Positions 45,602 through 54,223 of a DNA stretch of 64,000 nucleotides are shown here, piece after piece. The stretch is from Owenweeksia sp965229445 (GTDB taxonomy: Bacteria; Bacteroidota; Bacteroidia; Flavobacteriales; Schleiferiaceae), in contig OZ245876.1 of assembly GCA_965229445.1 (NCBI GenBank), forward strand, positions 3,448,621 to 3,512,620. The letters run 5' to 3'. Each line of letters starts with the position of its first letter. Position 1 is the stretch's first letter. The position numbers were made by a program, and so were the translations under genes. The notes under the pieces were generated by a model. It saw nothing but the letters and a program-made list of their open reading frames with translations, made no database searches and was not told the origin of the DNA.

Positions 45602-46678
45602 TTACATAGAGGCCAATTTCTCTTTCTCCTCTATTAATGCGTATTCGGGAATTTCACCGGTAAGTGTTTTTAGAAAGGCTCTTATTTTGGCCACTTCTTC
45701 AGCTGTCAATTCCTTACCCAATTGGGTGGTTCCCATAATGCGAATAGCTTCATCCAGATCTGCTACGCTTCCGTCATGAAAATAAGGTGCGGTTTCCTCA
45801 ATATTCCTCAGTGAGGGCACTTTAAAAACAAATTTGTCTAGTCCACTTCCAGTTACAGTAACTCTGCCTGAATCAATGCTTTCCGAACCGGTATATTCCC
45901 AATATGGACCCTTGATGAGTCCGAATTTTTGCATGAGTTGACCCCCCAGGGCGGGTCCTGAATGACAGGTGGTGCAGCCCACGTCCATAAAGGTTTTCAA
46001 GCCAATTCTTTGATCCTCATTCAGCGCTGCAATATTTCCGTCAAGGTAAGTATCAAAGGCCGAGGGGGTGGCCAATGTCTTTTCAAATTCTGCAATGGCG
46101 ATGGCCATATTGTGATAGTTAATTTGCATTTCTTCCTCGGGAAAAGCTTCGGCAAACAGGGCTTTATACTCTTCCGACCCCATGAGCCTATCGGTTACCG
46201 TAGCCTCATCGGGCATGGCCATTTCCACCGGGTTTAGTACTGGTCCTTTTGCTTGAGCCACCAGATCCTCGGCCCTACCATCCCAAAACTGAGAAGCGTG
46301 CATATACGCGTTATAAACGGTGGGGCTATTTCGTTCGCCCCGGGTGGATTTATCATGACTGAGTGAAGTAGGTTCGTTATCCACACCAAACTTGTCTAGC
46401 ATGTGACAAGTATTGCAACTCATCTGCTTGCTTATGCTCAGCTCCTTCTCGTAATACAGCTTCTTACCCAGCTGAGCAATCGGACGGTCAAAACTTGCCG
46501 GTTCTGGCATTTCACCAAATAAATTCTGAGCCCGTTCCAATAGCATCTGATCAGCGTCAGATTCTGGTTTGGTTGTTTGTTCCTTTACCGTACTATCTTT
46601 TTGCTGGTTACAAGCGCTGATTAGCCCAACCAATGTTCCAAGTAAAGCAATAGTGATAACTAGTTTTCGACTGGTCAT
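45602..46678 (-). CDS. di-haem cytochrome c peroxidase (CcpA/MauG superfamily), lipoprotein
   Basis: From the ATG at 46678 (MTSRKLVITIA) the protein has 358 residues and a lipobox (LVGLISACNQQ). Two CxxCH haem sites are present, C88-N-T-C91-H92 (MSCNTCHML) and GCTTCHSGPALGG. The family block SPTVYNAYMHASQFWDGRAEDL is intact. Periplasmic enzymes of this kind reduce hydrogen peroxide with electrons from cytochrome c. The ATG 16 codons upstream would give an atypical signal. Confidence 0.93.
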   Translation of the reverse strand: MTSRKLVITIALLGTLVGLISACNQQKDSTVKEQTTKPESDADQMLLERAQNLFGEMPEPASFDRPIAQLGKKLYYEKELSISKQMSCNTCHMLDKFGVDNEPTSLSHDKSTRGERNSPTVYNAYMHASQFWDGRAEDLVAQAKGPVLNPVEMAMPDEATVTDRLMGSEEYKALFAEAFPEEEMQINYHNMAIAIAEFEKTLATPSAFDTYLDGNIAALNEDQRIGLKTFMDVGCTTCHSGPALGGQLMQKFGLIKGPYWEYTGSESIDSGRVTVTGSGLDKFVFKVPSLRNIEETAPYFHDGSVADLDEAIRIMGTTQLGKELTAEEVAKIRAFLKTLTGEIPEYALIEEKEKLASM

Positions 46679-46884
46679 GATACTGAAGTATTTGGTGATG
46701 AGAACAAAAATACAAAGCTTAATCATAGTCGTGTCCTATCAAATTAAATGATGTGATTGATAATAGCTATGTTCATTGCATGATGGCATCATCTTCATTA
46801 ATTAAGAAGAGCATCTACCCGCATTATCACTTTCACTTATTTTAGACCGCCAAAGTAGAAAGTCAATTAAAAGGAATTTTTCTC

Positions 46885-48501
46885 ATGAGAAAACAGTTTA
46901 TTGGTGCATTCACCATACTCATTCTTGCCGCAGTAGCCTGGTCTTTCTATTGGCTCCCTGCCTTATGGTCGTTCTTATTAATTGGCCCACTTTTTATCAT
47001 CGGACTGGTAGATATTTTCCAGAAGAAACATGCCATACGCAGAAACTTTCCGCTTATTGGAAACCTGCGTTATATGTTCGAAAGCATTCGTCCGGAAATC
47101 AGTCAATATTTCATTGAAACAAACTCCAATGGGGTGCCTTTTTCGCGACAATCGCGTTCGGTTATTTACCAAAGAGCCAAGAATGAACTCTCAACCTTAG
47201 CCTTTGGCACCCAGGAAGATGTTTATGCGGTAGGTTACGAATGGGTTAATCATTCTTTAAATCCCAAAAAAGTAGACCCCGCATCCCTAAGAGTAAAAAT
47301 TGGCGGACCGGATTGCTTGCAGCCCTATGACGCCAGTATTTTGAATATTTCCGCCATGAGTTATGGATCGATTAGCAAGAATGCGGTTCAGGCGCTAAAC
47401 CTGGGTGCCAAAATGGGGGGCTTTGCTCATAACACGGGTGAAGGAGGCTTATGTCCATATCACTTAAAAAAGGGTGGAGATATCATTTGGCAAATAGGCA
47501 CCGGGTATTTTGGCGCAAGAACCTTAGATGGCCAATTTGATGAAGAACTCTTTCAAGAAAAAGCCCTTCATGAGAATGTCAAAATGATAGAGCTCAAGTT
47601 GTCTCAGGGAGCCAAGCCTGGACATGGCGGTATTCTTCCCGCTCCAAAGGTTAATCAGGAAATAGCAGAGATCAGAAATGTTCCTATTGGTAAGGATGTT
47701 CTTTCACCCCCATCCCACTCCACCTTTTCCAGTCCGATGGAAATGATGGCTTTTATTCAAAAACTACGAGATCTATCCGGCGGCAAACCTATAGGCATCA
47801 AGCTTTGTATAGGTAGAAGAAGGGAATTTTTATCGATATGCAAGGCGATGGTGGAGTCAGGCATCCAGCCGGATTATGTAGCTATTGATGGTGGTGAGGG
47901 TGGAACCGGTGCCGCCCCGTTGGAATACTCAAATAGTGTTGGAGCACCTCTGTTAGAGGCTCTTTCCTTTGCGCATAACGCCCTGGTTGGTTACAACCTC
48001 CGCGAGAAGGTTAAGGTAATCTGCAGCGGTAAAATTGTCACTGGCTTTGACATTATTAAAAACATAGCTATTGGAGCCGATTTGTGTTACTCTGCCAGGG
48101 CTATGATGATGGCCATCGGATGTATTCAAGCCTTGCGTTGTAACTCCAATCAATGTCCTACCGGGGTAGCCACGCAAGATCCCAATCTGGTGAGAGGACT
48201 GGACATTGAGAATAAGGCAAGGCGTACGGCTTCTTATCATAAAGACACTATACACAGCGTGGCTGAAATCCTGGGCTCCATGGGCTTAGAATCATCCAGC
48301 GAAGTAAAGCCATGGCATCGCATGAGGCGTACAGATTTTACAGAAATTAAGCACTACGGTGAGATTAATGAAGCCCTGGAACCGGGTGCCCTGCTTGGCG
48401 ATAAGATTCCCGCAGGCTGGGAGCGTGCCGTGCAGATGGCTTCTGTTAGCAGTTTTGAGCATGATTTAGAAGCGGCTTTGACAGGGTCTGCGCTGAGCTA
48501 A
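46885..48501 (+). CDS. FMN-binding glutamate-synthase-domain protein, membrane-anchored
   Basis: The 538-residue protein has two N-terminal membrane helices (about residues 6-20 and 24-42) and a complete GltB C-terminal (FMN/glutamate synthase) domain: SYGSISKNAVQALNLGA, GEGGLCPYHL, KLSQGAKPGHGGILP and GGEGGTGAAP. The 3Fe-4S cysteines follow as C-x5-C-x4-C in GCIQALRCNSNQCPTG. There is no glutaminase domain. Stand-alone proteins like this are widespread in Bacteroidota; whether they make glutamate or oxidise another substrate is unclear. It is divergent from the peroxidase gene (206 bases between the two starts). Confidence 0.88.
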   Translation: MRKQFIGAFTILILAAVAWSFYWLPALWSFLLIGPLFIIGLVDIFQKKHAIRRNFPLIGNLRYMFESIRPEISQYFIETNSNGVPFSRQSRSVIYQRAKNELSTLAFGTQEDVYAVGYEWVNHSLNPKKVDPASLRVKIGGPDCLQPYDASILNISAMSYGSISKNAVQALNLGAKMGGFAHNTGEGGLCPYHLKKGGDIIWQIGTGYFGARTLDGQFDEELFQEKALHENVKMIELKLSQGAKPGHGGILPAPKVNQEIAEIRNVPIGKDVLSPPSHSTFSSPMEMMAFIQKLRDLSGGKPIGIKLCIGRRREFLSICKAMVESGIQPDYVAIDGGEGGTGAAPLEYSNSVGAPLLEALSFAHNALVGYNLREKVKVICSGKIVTGFDIIKNIAIGADLCYSARAMMMAIGCIQALRCNSNQCPTGVATQDPNLVRGLDIENKARRTASYHKDTIHSVAEILGSMGLESSSEVKPWHRMRRTDFTEIKHYGEINEALEPGALLGDKIPAGWERAVQMASVSSFEHDLEAALTGSALS

Positions 48502-48632
48502 TTGCAGCACCTCGCAACCGGTACTTCAACTGGTCTCCGCTACCAGTTTGCCTAAAGTAGATCAGTTAAGTCTCTCCAAGCCGGTGGTTGTACCTGGCAA
48601 AGCCATCGTTTGGCAATTCCACCTGGGAAGTT

Positions 48633-50012
48633 TTATATTTTGATTATTTCTGCCGTAAGCTGGCGACTATCCGGCAAATTTACCTGAATCATATAGCTTC
48701 CGGCCGGAAGTCCCGATAAATCAATTTCGTTCACATGGCCATGTATCCGTTGCATCAATCTACCAGCCTGATCCAGCACATCTAATTTCAGGAATCTCTC
48801 TTCCGATAGATCCAGTTTAACATAATCCGTAACCAGGGAAGGGTAAACATAAAGCTCCGACGTGAGCTCCCTGACTCCTACATTTGAGGTGGTATTCTCG
48901 TTCATTACATATCGCTCATTTCCCGTAATCATATTGTAGGAGTTGTATTGCCCGGATATAAGGTCAACATCACCATCGCCGTCCAGATCTGCCAAAGTGG
49001 GGAGGTTGTAGTAACTCCCGGGTGAGGGTAGGAATGAAGGCTTGGTTACAGGATACGAAAATTGTGGCGCAGTAGCAGTTCCGGTATTCTCATAATAGTG
49101 ATAGATTCCTGCGGCGTAGTCTGTGGCAAGAATGTCAATATCTCCGTCGCCGTCAAGGTCACCGGCGGCTGCATAAGCCAACTGGTCTCCTGTTCCCGTA
49201 GGGTCTATGATGCCGAATGGCTTACTGATCGGAGCTGCAAACATTGGGCTGGTAGCGGACCCAATGTTCTCAGAATAATTTAGATCTGCGTTCACAGTGC
49301 TGTTCAAAACATCTAAATCGCCATCGCCATCAAAATCCAGGAATTGAGGGTACCCATTCCATTTCAGATCTGAAAAACCAAATGGGTTTTCCACGGGATT
49401 AGCAAAGGCTGCCATTGCCGCGGTGCCCGTGTTTTCATAGTACGCCAATCCATACATCGGTCCGCTGGCAAACATATCCATATCGCCATCACCATCAATA
49501 TCCACAAATTCTGTCACCACTCCTGCCCATTGCAGGGTATCGATATTTAATCCAAAGGGATTGTCCATTGGAGCACCAAATACCGGCCCAACCGCAGTTC
49601 CAATATTCTCAAAATAAACCACTCTAGCTGCCCGGTTATTATTCGCATCATAAGCGTTTCCACCCGCCATCATATCCAGATCGCCATCACCGTCAATATC
49701 CACAAAGGCCGGGGCTTCGTTGCTACTACTTACAAAGAGACCAAAGGGATCGATCCAGTTGGGACCAAATGACTGAGCCTGCAAGGAAGGCGAAGAACCC
49801 AGGCCGAATAAAAATGCCATGGCTCCTAAAATTCGTCTGAGTTTTCGTTGATTAAAACTGCCCTTGAGGAAATGAAGTAGCTCCTTTATTCTCTGTGAGA
49901 GTACTTTGGTCTTCTGCTCTGCCATTGCGGAGGAATCACTTAGGGCGAAATTAAGCTGCATCACCAGCTGCTTAAGTTCTTTCTTATACCGGTTGAGGTT
50001 GGTTCTGGACAT
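48633..50012 (-). CDS. FG-GAP/VCBS repeat protein with N-terminal helical extension and T9SS-type tail (copy 3)
   Basis: From the ATG at 50012 (MSRTNLNRYKKELKQ) the protein has 459 residues. The start aligns with the other two copies in the region LRRILGAMAFLFGLGSSPSLQAQSF. Loops include DIDGDGDLDMM, DIDGDGDMDMF, DFDGDGDLDVL, DLDGDGDIDIL and DLDGDGDVDLI. The C-terminal sorting domain is LYVYPSLVTDYVKLDLS to AEIIKI. It lies 4.9 kb from copy 2; the glutamate-synthase gene, peroxidase, TetR and TIGR03032 genes lie between. Confidence 0.85.
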   Translation of the reverse strand: MSRTNLNRYKKELKQLVMQLNFALSDSSAMAEQKTKVLSQRIKELLHFLKGSFNQRKLRRILGAMAFLFGLGSSPSLQAQSFGPNWIDPFGLFVSSSNEAPAFVDIDGDGDLDMMAGGNAYDANNNRAARVVYFENIGTAVGPVFGAPMDNPFGLNIDTLQWAGVVTEFVDIDGDGDMDMFASGPMYGLAYYENTGTAAMAAFANPVENPFGFSDLKWNGYPQFLDFDGDGDLDVLNSTVNADLNYSENIGSATSPMFAAPISKPFGIIDPTGTGDQLAYAAAGDLDGDGDIDILATDYAAGIYHYYENTGTATAPQFSYPVTKPSFLPSPGSYYNLPTLADLDGDGDVDLISGQYNSYNMITGNERYVMNENTTSNVGVRELTSELYVYPSLVTDYVKLDLSEERFLKLDVLDQAGRLMQRIHGHVNEIDLSGLPAGSYMIQVNLPDSRQLTAEIIKI

Positions 50013-50190
50013 AGTTGATTGAATTGTGCAATTCAAGGTAGGCAAATTAAAATTGGGCATTTGGATAAAGAGCTTGCTTCTCCCTGGGGTACAGGTGCAT
50101 TAACCTTGCCCACTCACTAATTGCGCCAAAATATCAGCTGCTGTCCAGAGCTGCCTACAAGACTTTGGACAAAAACTCTTCAATCAAGCT

Positions 50191-50242
50191 TAGCTTGCCG
50201 TGCAACAGCTTATGTGAACAGCTTTGAGTATGATTTAATTAG
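50191..50242 (+). pseudogene. possible fragment of a second glutamate-synthase gene 3' end
   Basis: About 52 bases align with 48421-48473 near the end of the intact gene with one gap and roughly three quarters identity by eye. Both contain TTGCCGTGCA/GTGCCGTGCA and end in GAGTATGATTTA/GAGCATGATTTA. Translated in one frame the end reads NSFEYDL against SSFEHDL. It has no start and no longer open frame. The match is short and could be chance. Confidence 0.35.
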
Positions 50243-50365
50243 TAAATAGGTACTGGCGAAGATCTTTTACCCTGGGTCTGCTCAAGTATCAAATTTTAAT
50301 TGCCCATGCCAAAAACCTCATGTACTCGCCATAGGTCAGTATTCTTTTATTCATGAAAAGCCGAA

Positions 50366-50553
50366 TTAATCAAATGCTAACTTTAATCTCCAGAGATCTG
50401 AGACTCCCTTGCCTCCATACTTTTCTTCCAGTTGTAAAAAATGGGTTCACAAATTCCCATCATTCTGCAGACTTATGAAACTCTCATTCCTGCTTCAGAT
50501 TGTTTGATGACAAATACAAGTTGAGACTCGGTGAATGTTGGTCGCTTTATTGC
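50366..50553 (-). pseudogene. decayed IS3-family transposase OrfA
   Basis: Translation of the minus strand gives AIKRPTFTESQLVFVIKQSE-AGMRVS, an in-frame TAA, then VCRMMGICEPIFYNWKK, and after a one-base frameshift KYGGKGVSDLWRLKLAF. This is the helix-turn-helix and leucine-zipper start of IS3-group OrfA (compare the usual FTEEQIV..LRQ, EVCRKMGIS..TFYNWKKKYGG). A stop and a frameshift make it inactive. No orfB and no terminal inverted repeats were found within the window's interval. Confidence 0.75.
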
Positions 50554-50841
50554 GAATACTTTTAAGGAAGTTAATCATTATTGGCTCGAAGAAACTCTAG
50601 TATTAACTTGTCCAGTTTAAAGGGGGAAGGTCAATCATCGATTAAAAACCAAATTTAACTAGGGCCATTTTGATTCTGTAAACTAGATTCGACCATCTTG
50701 AACAGCAGGTCATCAATTTAAAGGATACGTCTATGATTGAATGGAATAAGTTTATCTACTTGAGTAAAATGTAGAAGTGTACACATTCAAACCGCTCCAA
50801 CCTTATAAAATTAATGACTAATTATTGAATCAAATCTTTTC

Positions 50842-53292
50842 ATGGCTGAAACAGAATATCAATTATTTCTCGATTTATTCCATGCCTCAACGGAATCAAT
50901 CTTAGATCAAATTATTGAGAACAACGCTAATCTATCTGACCCTGAAAACTGGCATCCTTTAGGGAATAATCCACATAACTTTTCTATTGTCCGAAATCAA
51001 CAGGACAATCCCATTGCTGCTTTGGTAGAAAAACTGACTAATTCCATTGATGCCATTTTGATGAAGGAGGCCTATAAAAATGGTATAGATCCTAAGTCAC
51101 CCGAGGCTCCTCAATCTATGGATCAGGCTGTCGAAACATTCTTCCCAAATGCGAAGAATTGGGATTTGCTTTCACACCGAAGGAAGCAAGCTGAAGATAT
51201 TCAGGTTATTGCTGACGGCCTTCCCCGCGATACTTCCGTAATCATCTATGATAATGGTGAAGGCCAAGGACCAGAGAATTTTGAAAAGACTTTTCTCTCC
51301 TTGGTTACTGGTAATAAAGTGGATATTCACTTTGTGCAGGGTAAGTACAATATGGGCGGTAGCGGAGGAATTGTTTTTTGTGGTAAGAAACGCTATCAGC
51401 TAATTGCCTCCAAGAGATATGATGGAAGTGGTAAGATGGGCTTTACCCTTATTCGCCAGCACCCTCTTTCTCAAGATGAAAGAACAACTAAAAAATCTAC
51501 CTGGTTTGAATACTTTAAGTTAGATGGTGAAATTCCCGGTTTTGAATGTGACGAATTGGATTTAAAGCTACTGAATCGCAAGTTTAAAACAGGTACGATC
51601 ATCAAGCTCTATAGTTATCAATTCCCCTCTGGCTATTCCGGTTTTGCCCAGGATTTAAGGCAAAGCATTACGGAGTACCTTTTTAATCCGGCACTTCCAA
51701 TTTATACAGTTGATAAAAAGGAGCGCTATCCAAACAACAAGGTACTGGAGGCCGAATTGTATGGTCTTAAAAGGAGGTTGGAAGAAGAAGCTGGAAAACT
51801 CGATGGCTACATTGATGAGAAGTTTTCCTCTGATATCACTGGGGATAAGGAGTTCGGATTAGCTAAGGTGATGTGTTATGTCTTTAAGGCGCGTCATAAG
51901 GATAAAGACTTAAAGAAAACCAAGGAGGACATACAGCGGAATTTCTTTAAAAACAACATGACTGTACTTTTCTCCATCAATGGGCAGGTACACGGACATT
52001 ATACCACCGAGTTTGTTTCTCGTTCTTTGAAAATGAGTTTGCTTAAAAACCATCTTCTCATTCATGTCGACTGCACTAAAATGAAGATGGAGTTTCGCGA
52101 AGAGCTCTTTATGGCTTCCCGTGATCGATTAAAGAAAAGCCCTGAAACGGAATACCTAAGGAAAGAGTTGGCCCGTCAATTAGGTAAATCGGGTAGCCGA
52201 CTTTCCCAAATCGAAAAGCACCGCAAAGACTCCATATCTGTAGATAGCTCAAGTACAAAAGAGCTTTTGCAAAATTTTACCAAAAACCTGCCGAAGAACA
52301 GTGATTTGTACAAGTTGCTGGGCGATACCTTTAAAATGGACATCGGGGCCAAAAAGGAGAACAAATCTAAACCCAAGGCTCGGCCAAAGGAGGAAAAGCC
52401 TTTTAACCCACAGCACTTCCCCTCTTTCATGAATTTGCGGAAAAAGAATGATGGAGAAAAGCCGGTTACCGTTCTGCCCTTAGGAGGAGAGCGCACCATT
52501 AAGTTTGATACCGATGTGGAAGATTCTTATTTTGATAGAAGTGAAGAGCCAGGTGAGCTGGAGGTAAGCTTATTAGGAATGCGGAACAATGATACTGAGG
52601 GTGGCGATGCTCCCGGTAAGCCAAAGGAAATTGACGAAGTATTGCAGGTAAGCAAAGAAAGCCCCAGGAAGGGCACTATTCGTTTATCCCTGGCACCTAA
52701 AGATGATTTGAAAGTTGGAGACGAGGCCCAAATTAAAGTGAGCCTTAAAAGCGCTGGACAAAGCTTTGACGAAATCTTTTGGGTGAAGATTGGTGATAAA
52801 GAGGCACCAAAGGAAAAGACTAAAGAACAGGATGATAGCAACCTGCCGGATATGGGATTACCCAGCCTTGCTTTGGTTTACAAGGAAAATGTGGATGACA
52901 AAGAGGATGTAAAGACTTGGGATGATCTGGAAGATAATGGTATTGAAATGAATTACGACTCTGTAATGTACCCTTTAGCAGAAGGGGATATGCTGGAAAC
53001 GATTTACGTGAACATGGACAGCCGGGTACTAAAGGATGCCAAAAGTAAACGTAATATGAGCGGAGAGCAAATGGAGGTTTGGGACAAGAAATACATTTCT
53101 GCGGTTTACTTTCACACACTTTTCCTCTACACCATCACCAAAAAAAACAAATACCGGATAGTGCAAGAAAAGGAAAACGAAGATGAAGAAGTTGAACTAA
53201 GCACTTATCTTAAAGGCTTGTTCGACAATTTCTATTCGGAGTTTATTTTGAATTTTGAAACAAGTGAGTTGGTGAGTATGATTGAGGAATAA
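50842..53292 (+). CDS. GHKL/Hsp90-fold ATPase protein, defence-associated candidate
   Basis: This 816-residue soluble protein has an N-terminal GHKL ATPase domain: N-box ALVEKLTNSIDAILMK (residues 60-75; E63, N67, D70), G1 box YDNGEGQG (136-143), G2 box NMGGSGG (170-176), and a later TGTIIKLYSY strand with the family threonine. A basic middle region (about 430-545) follows, then an acidic region and a C-terminal domain (about 690-816) that I do not recognise. It is not HSP90, MutL, gyrase or a histidine kinase in architecture. It is transcribed towards the ssp-type operon, ending 91 bases from it, and is flanked on the other side by an IS remnant. This position suggests a defence role. Confidence 0.7.
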   Translation: MAETEYQLFLDLFHASTESILDQIIENNANLSDPENWHPLGNNPHNFSIVRNQQDNPIAALVEKLTNSIDAILMKEAYKNGIDPKSPEAPQSMDQAVETFFPNAKNWDLLSHRRKQAEDIQVIADGLPRDTSVIIYDNGEGQGPENFEKTFLSLVTGNKVDIHFVQGKYNMGGSGGIVFCGKKRYQLIASKRYDGSGKMGFTLIRQHPLSQDERTTKKSTWFEYFKLDGEIPGFECDELDLKLLNRKFKTGTIIKLYSYQFPSGYSGFAQDLRQSITEYLFNPALPIYTVDKKERYPNNKVLEAELYGLKRRLEEEAGKLDGYIDEKFSSDITGDKEFGLAKVMCYVFKARHKDKDLKKTKEDIQRNFFKNNMTVLFSINGQVHGHYTTEFVSRSLKMSLLKNHLLIHVDCTKMKMEFREELFMASRDRLKKSPETEYLRKELARQLGKSGSRLSQIEKHRKDSISVDSSSTKELLQNFTKNLPKNSDLYKLLGDTFKMDIGAKKENKSKPKARPKEEKPFNPQHFPSFMNLRKKNDGEKPVTVLPLGGERTIKFDTDVEDSYFDRSEEPGELEVSLLGMRNNDTEGGDAPGKPKEIDEVLQVSKESPRKGTIRLSLAPKDDLKVGDEAQIKVSLKSAGQSFDEIFWVKIGDKEAPKEKTKEQDDSNLPDMGLPSLALVYKENVDDKEDVKTWDDLEDNGIEMNYDSVMYPLAEGDMLETIYVNMDSRVLKDAKSKRNMSGEQMEVWDKKYISAVYFHTLFLYTITKKNKYRIVQEKENEDEEVELSTYLKGLFDNFYSEFILNFETSELVSMIEE

Positions 53293-53382
53293 AAACTGGT
53301 GGGCTAAGATTTGAATTATATTTTTTTCTGCAGCTCGGAAACCAAAAATATAGCTGTTGAGTGTTATTGTTAGATGTGAGTC

Positions 53383-54222
53383 TTAAGACGGCATCCACAT
53401 CAGATTATTTCTAAATTCTTTAATTCGGGCTCTGAAATAGTTATTTCGAACAACACTGCCTGATTCTATCACCATTTTTATTAAGCCTTGGAGGCCATGT
53501 TGTTTGCGGAGAATTTTCTTATAACTTCTTTCTTGAGAGATTTTTAAAACCTCATCGAAGTCTCCTTCCGAAATCAAGGACAAAAGCTTAGTAACAAGAC
53601 TTTGTAAAGTAGTATTATTAGGACTGACAGCTCTAAGTTCTTCCAGCTTTCTTATTAAGCCGTTTAGATTGCGATTGTATACCCCAAAAATACCTTCCAG
53701 AAACTTCTGAACGTCCGCTTTATCTATTGTACTTTTAATATGCATTAAGTGGATCAAATCAATTGAATCAATGATGAGACCGACTTGATTACTCCTAAAC
53801 AGAATGTTGTAAGCCTCCTCAGCTTTTGCATCATCTGTCGCAAAGATTATTTTCGGAGCATGTAACCCTTTGGCCTTACGACTTAACTCCAGTGAAAGGG
53901 AAGAGGAATGAAATTCTCCTGTATTTTCCTTGAAGGAGAGGTGCTTTTGAGCGGCAAATCGATTTATGAACCCCCTACATTCCTTCGAGAATCCCTCTGG
54001 ATATATAAAGGTTTCTATTGCTGCATCTGAATACAATTGCTGCAATTCCCCAATACTGTTATAGAATTGTACATAGTCTTTCATGTGGGCATTAAGTTCC
54101 TCATATACTCTGTGAGGGACATATACCCGATCAAAGTCTTGTGTAAGCATTCTGACATAAATCGAATCCTGAAAGACATTTAGGATATTGGCAATTGTAC
54201 AAGCGTCAAGTACAAGTATCAT
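53383..54222 (-). CDS. PIN-domain nuclease, last gene of the phosphorothioation-linked operon
   Basis: The 279-residue protein has an N-terminal PIN domain with the expected acidic residues: D6 in LVLDACTIANIL, E41 in RVYEELNAH, E102 in GEFHSSSLSLEL and D129/D130 in FATDDAKAEEAY. The C-terminal half is helical and basic. PIN enzymes cut RNA or single-stranded DNA with metal ions. No antitoxin partner is encoded beside it, so a VapC-type toxin is less likely. One base separates it from the P-loop ATPase gene. The position after sspBCD fits the restriction arm known as SspFGH; I cannot confirm one-to-one homology. Confidence 0.75.
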   Translation of the reverse strand: MILVLDACTIANILNVFQDSIYVRMLTQDFDRVYVPHRVYEELNAHMKDYVQFYNSIGELQQLYSDAAIETFIYPEGFSKECRGFINRFAAQKHLSFKENTGEFHSSSLSLELSRKAKGLHAPKIIFATDDAKAEEAYNILFRSNQVGLIIDSIDLIHLMHIKSTIDKADVQKFLEGIFGVYNRNLNGLIRKLEELRAVSPNNTTLQSLVTKLLSLISEGDFDEVLKISQERSYKKILRKQHGLQGLIKMVIESGSVVRNNYFRARIKEFRNNLMWMPS

Positions 54223-54223
54223 A

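Larger units (their letters stand above)
50061..50841. other. gene-poor interval with decayed sequence
   Basis: There is no intact gene in these 781 bases between the third FG-GAP gene and the GHKL ATPase. Two decayed fragments are described separately: a short match to the 3' end of the glutamate-synthase gene (50191-50242) and an IS3 orfA remnant (50366-50553). The last 250 bases before 50842 are AT-rich and probably contain the promoter of the ATPase gene. Confidence 0.6.

Noticed and set aside
40909..50012. Twin-arginine (Tat) signals in the FG-GAP proteins
   Set aside because: The RR pair is not kept in all three (QRKLRR in copy 3), and the S-R-R-x-F-L-K pattern is absent.
53383..54222. 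VapC toxin of a toxin-antitoxin pair
   Set aside because: No small antitoxin-like gene lies beside it, and the protein is twice the length of VapC.
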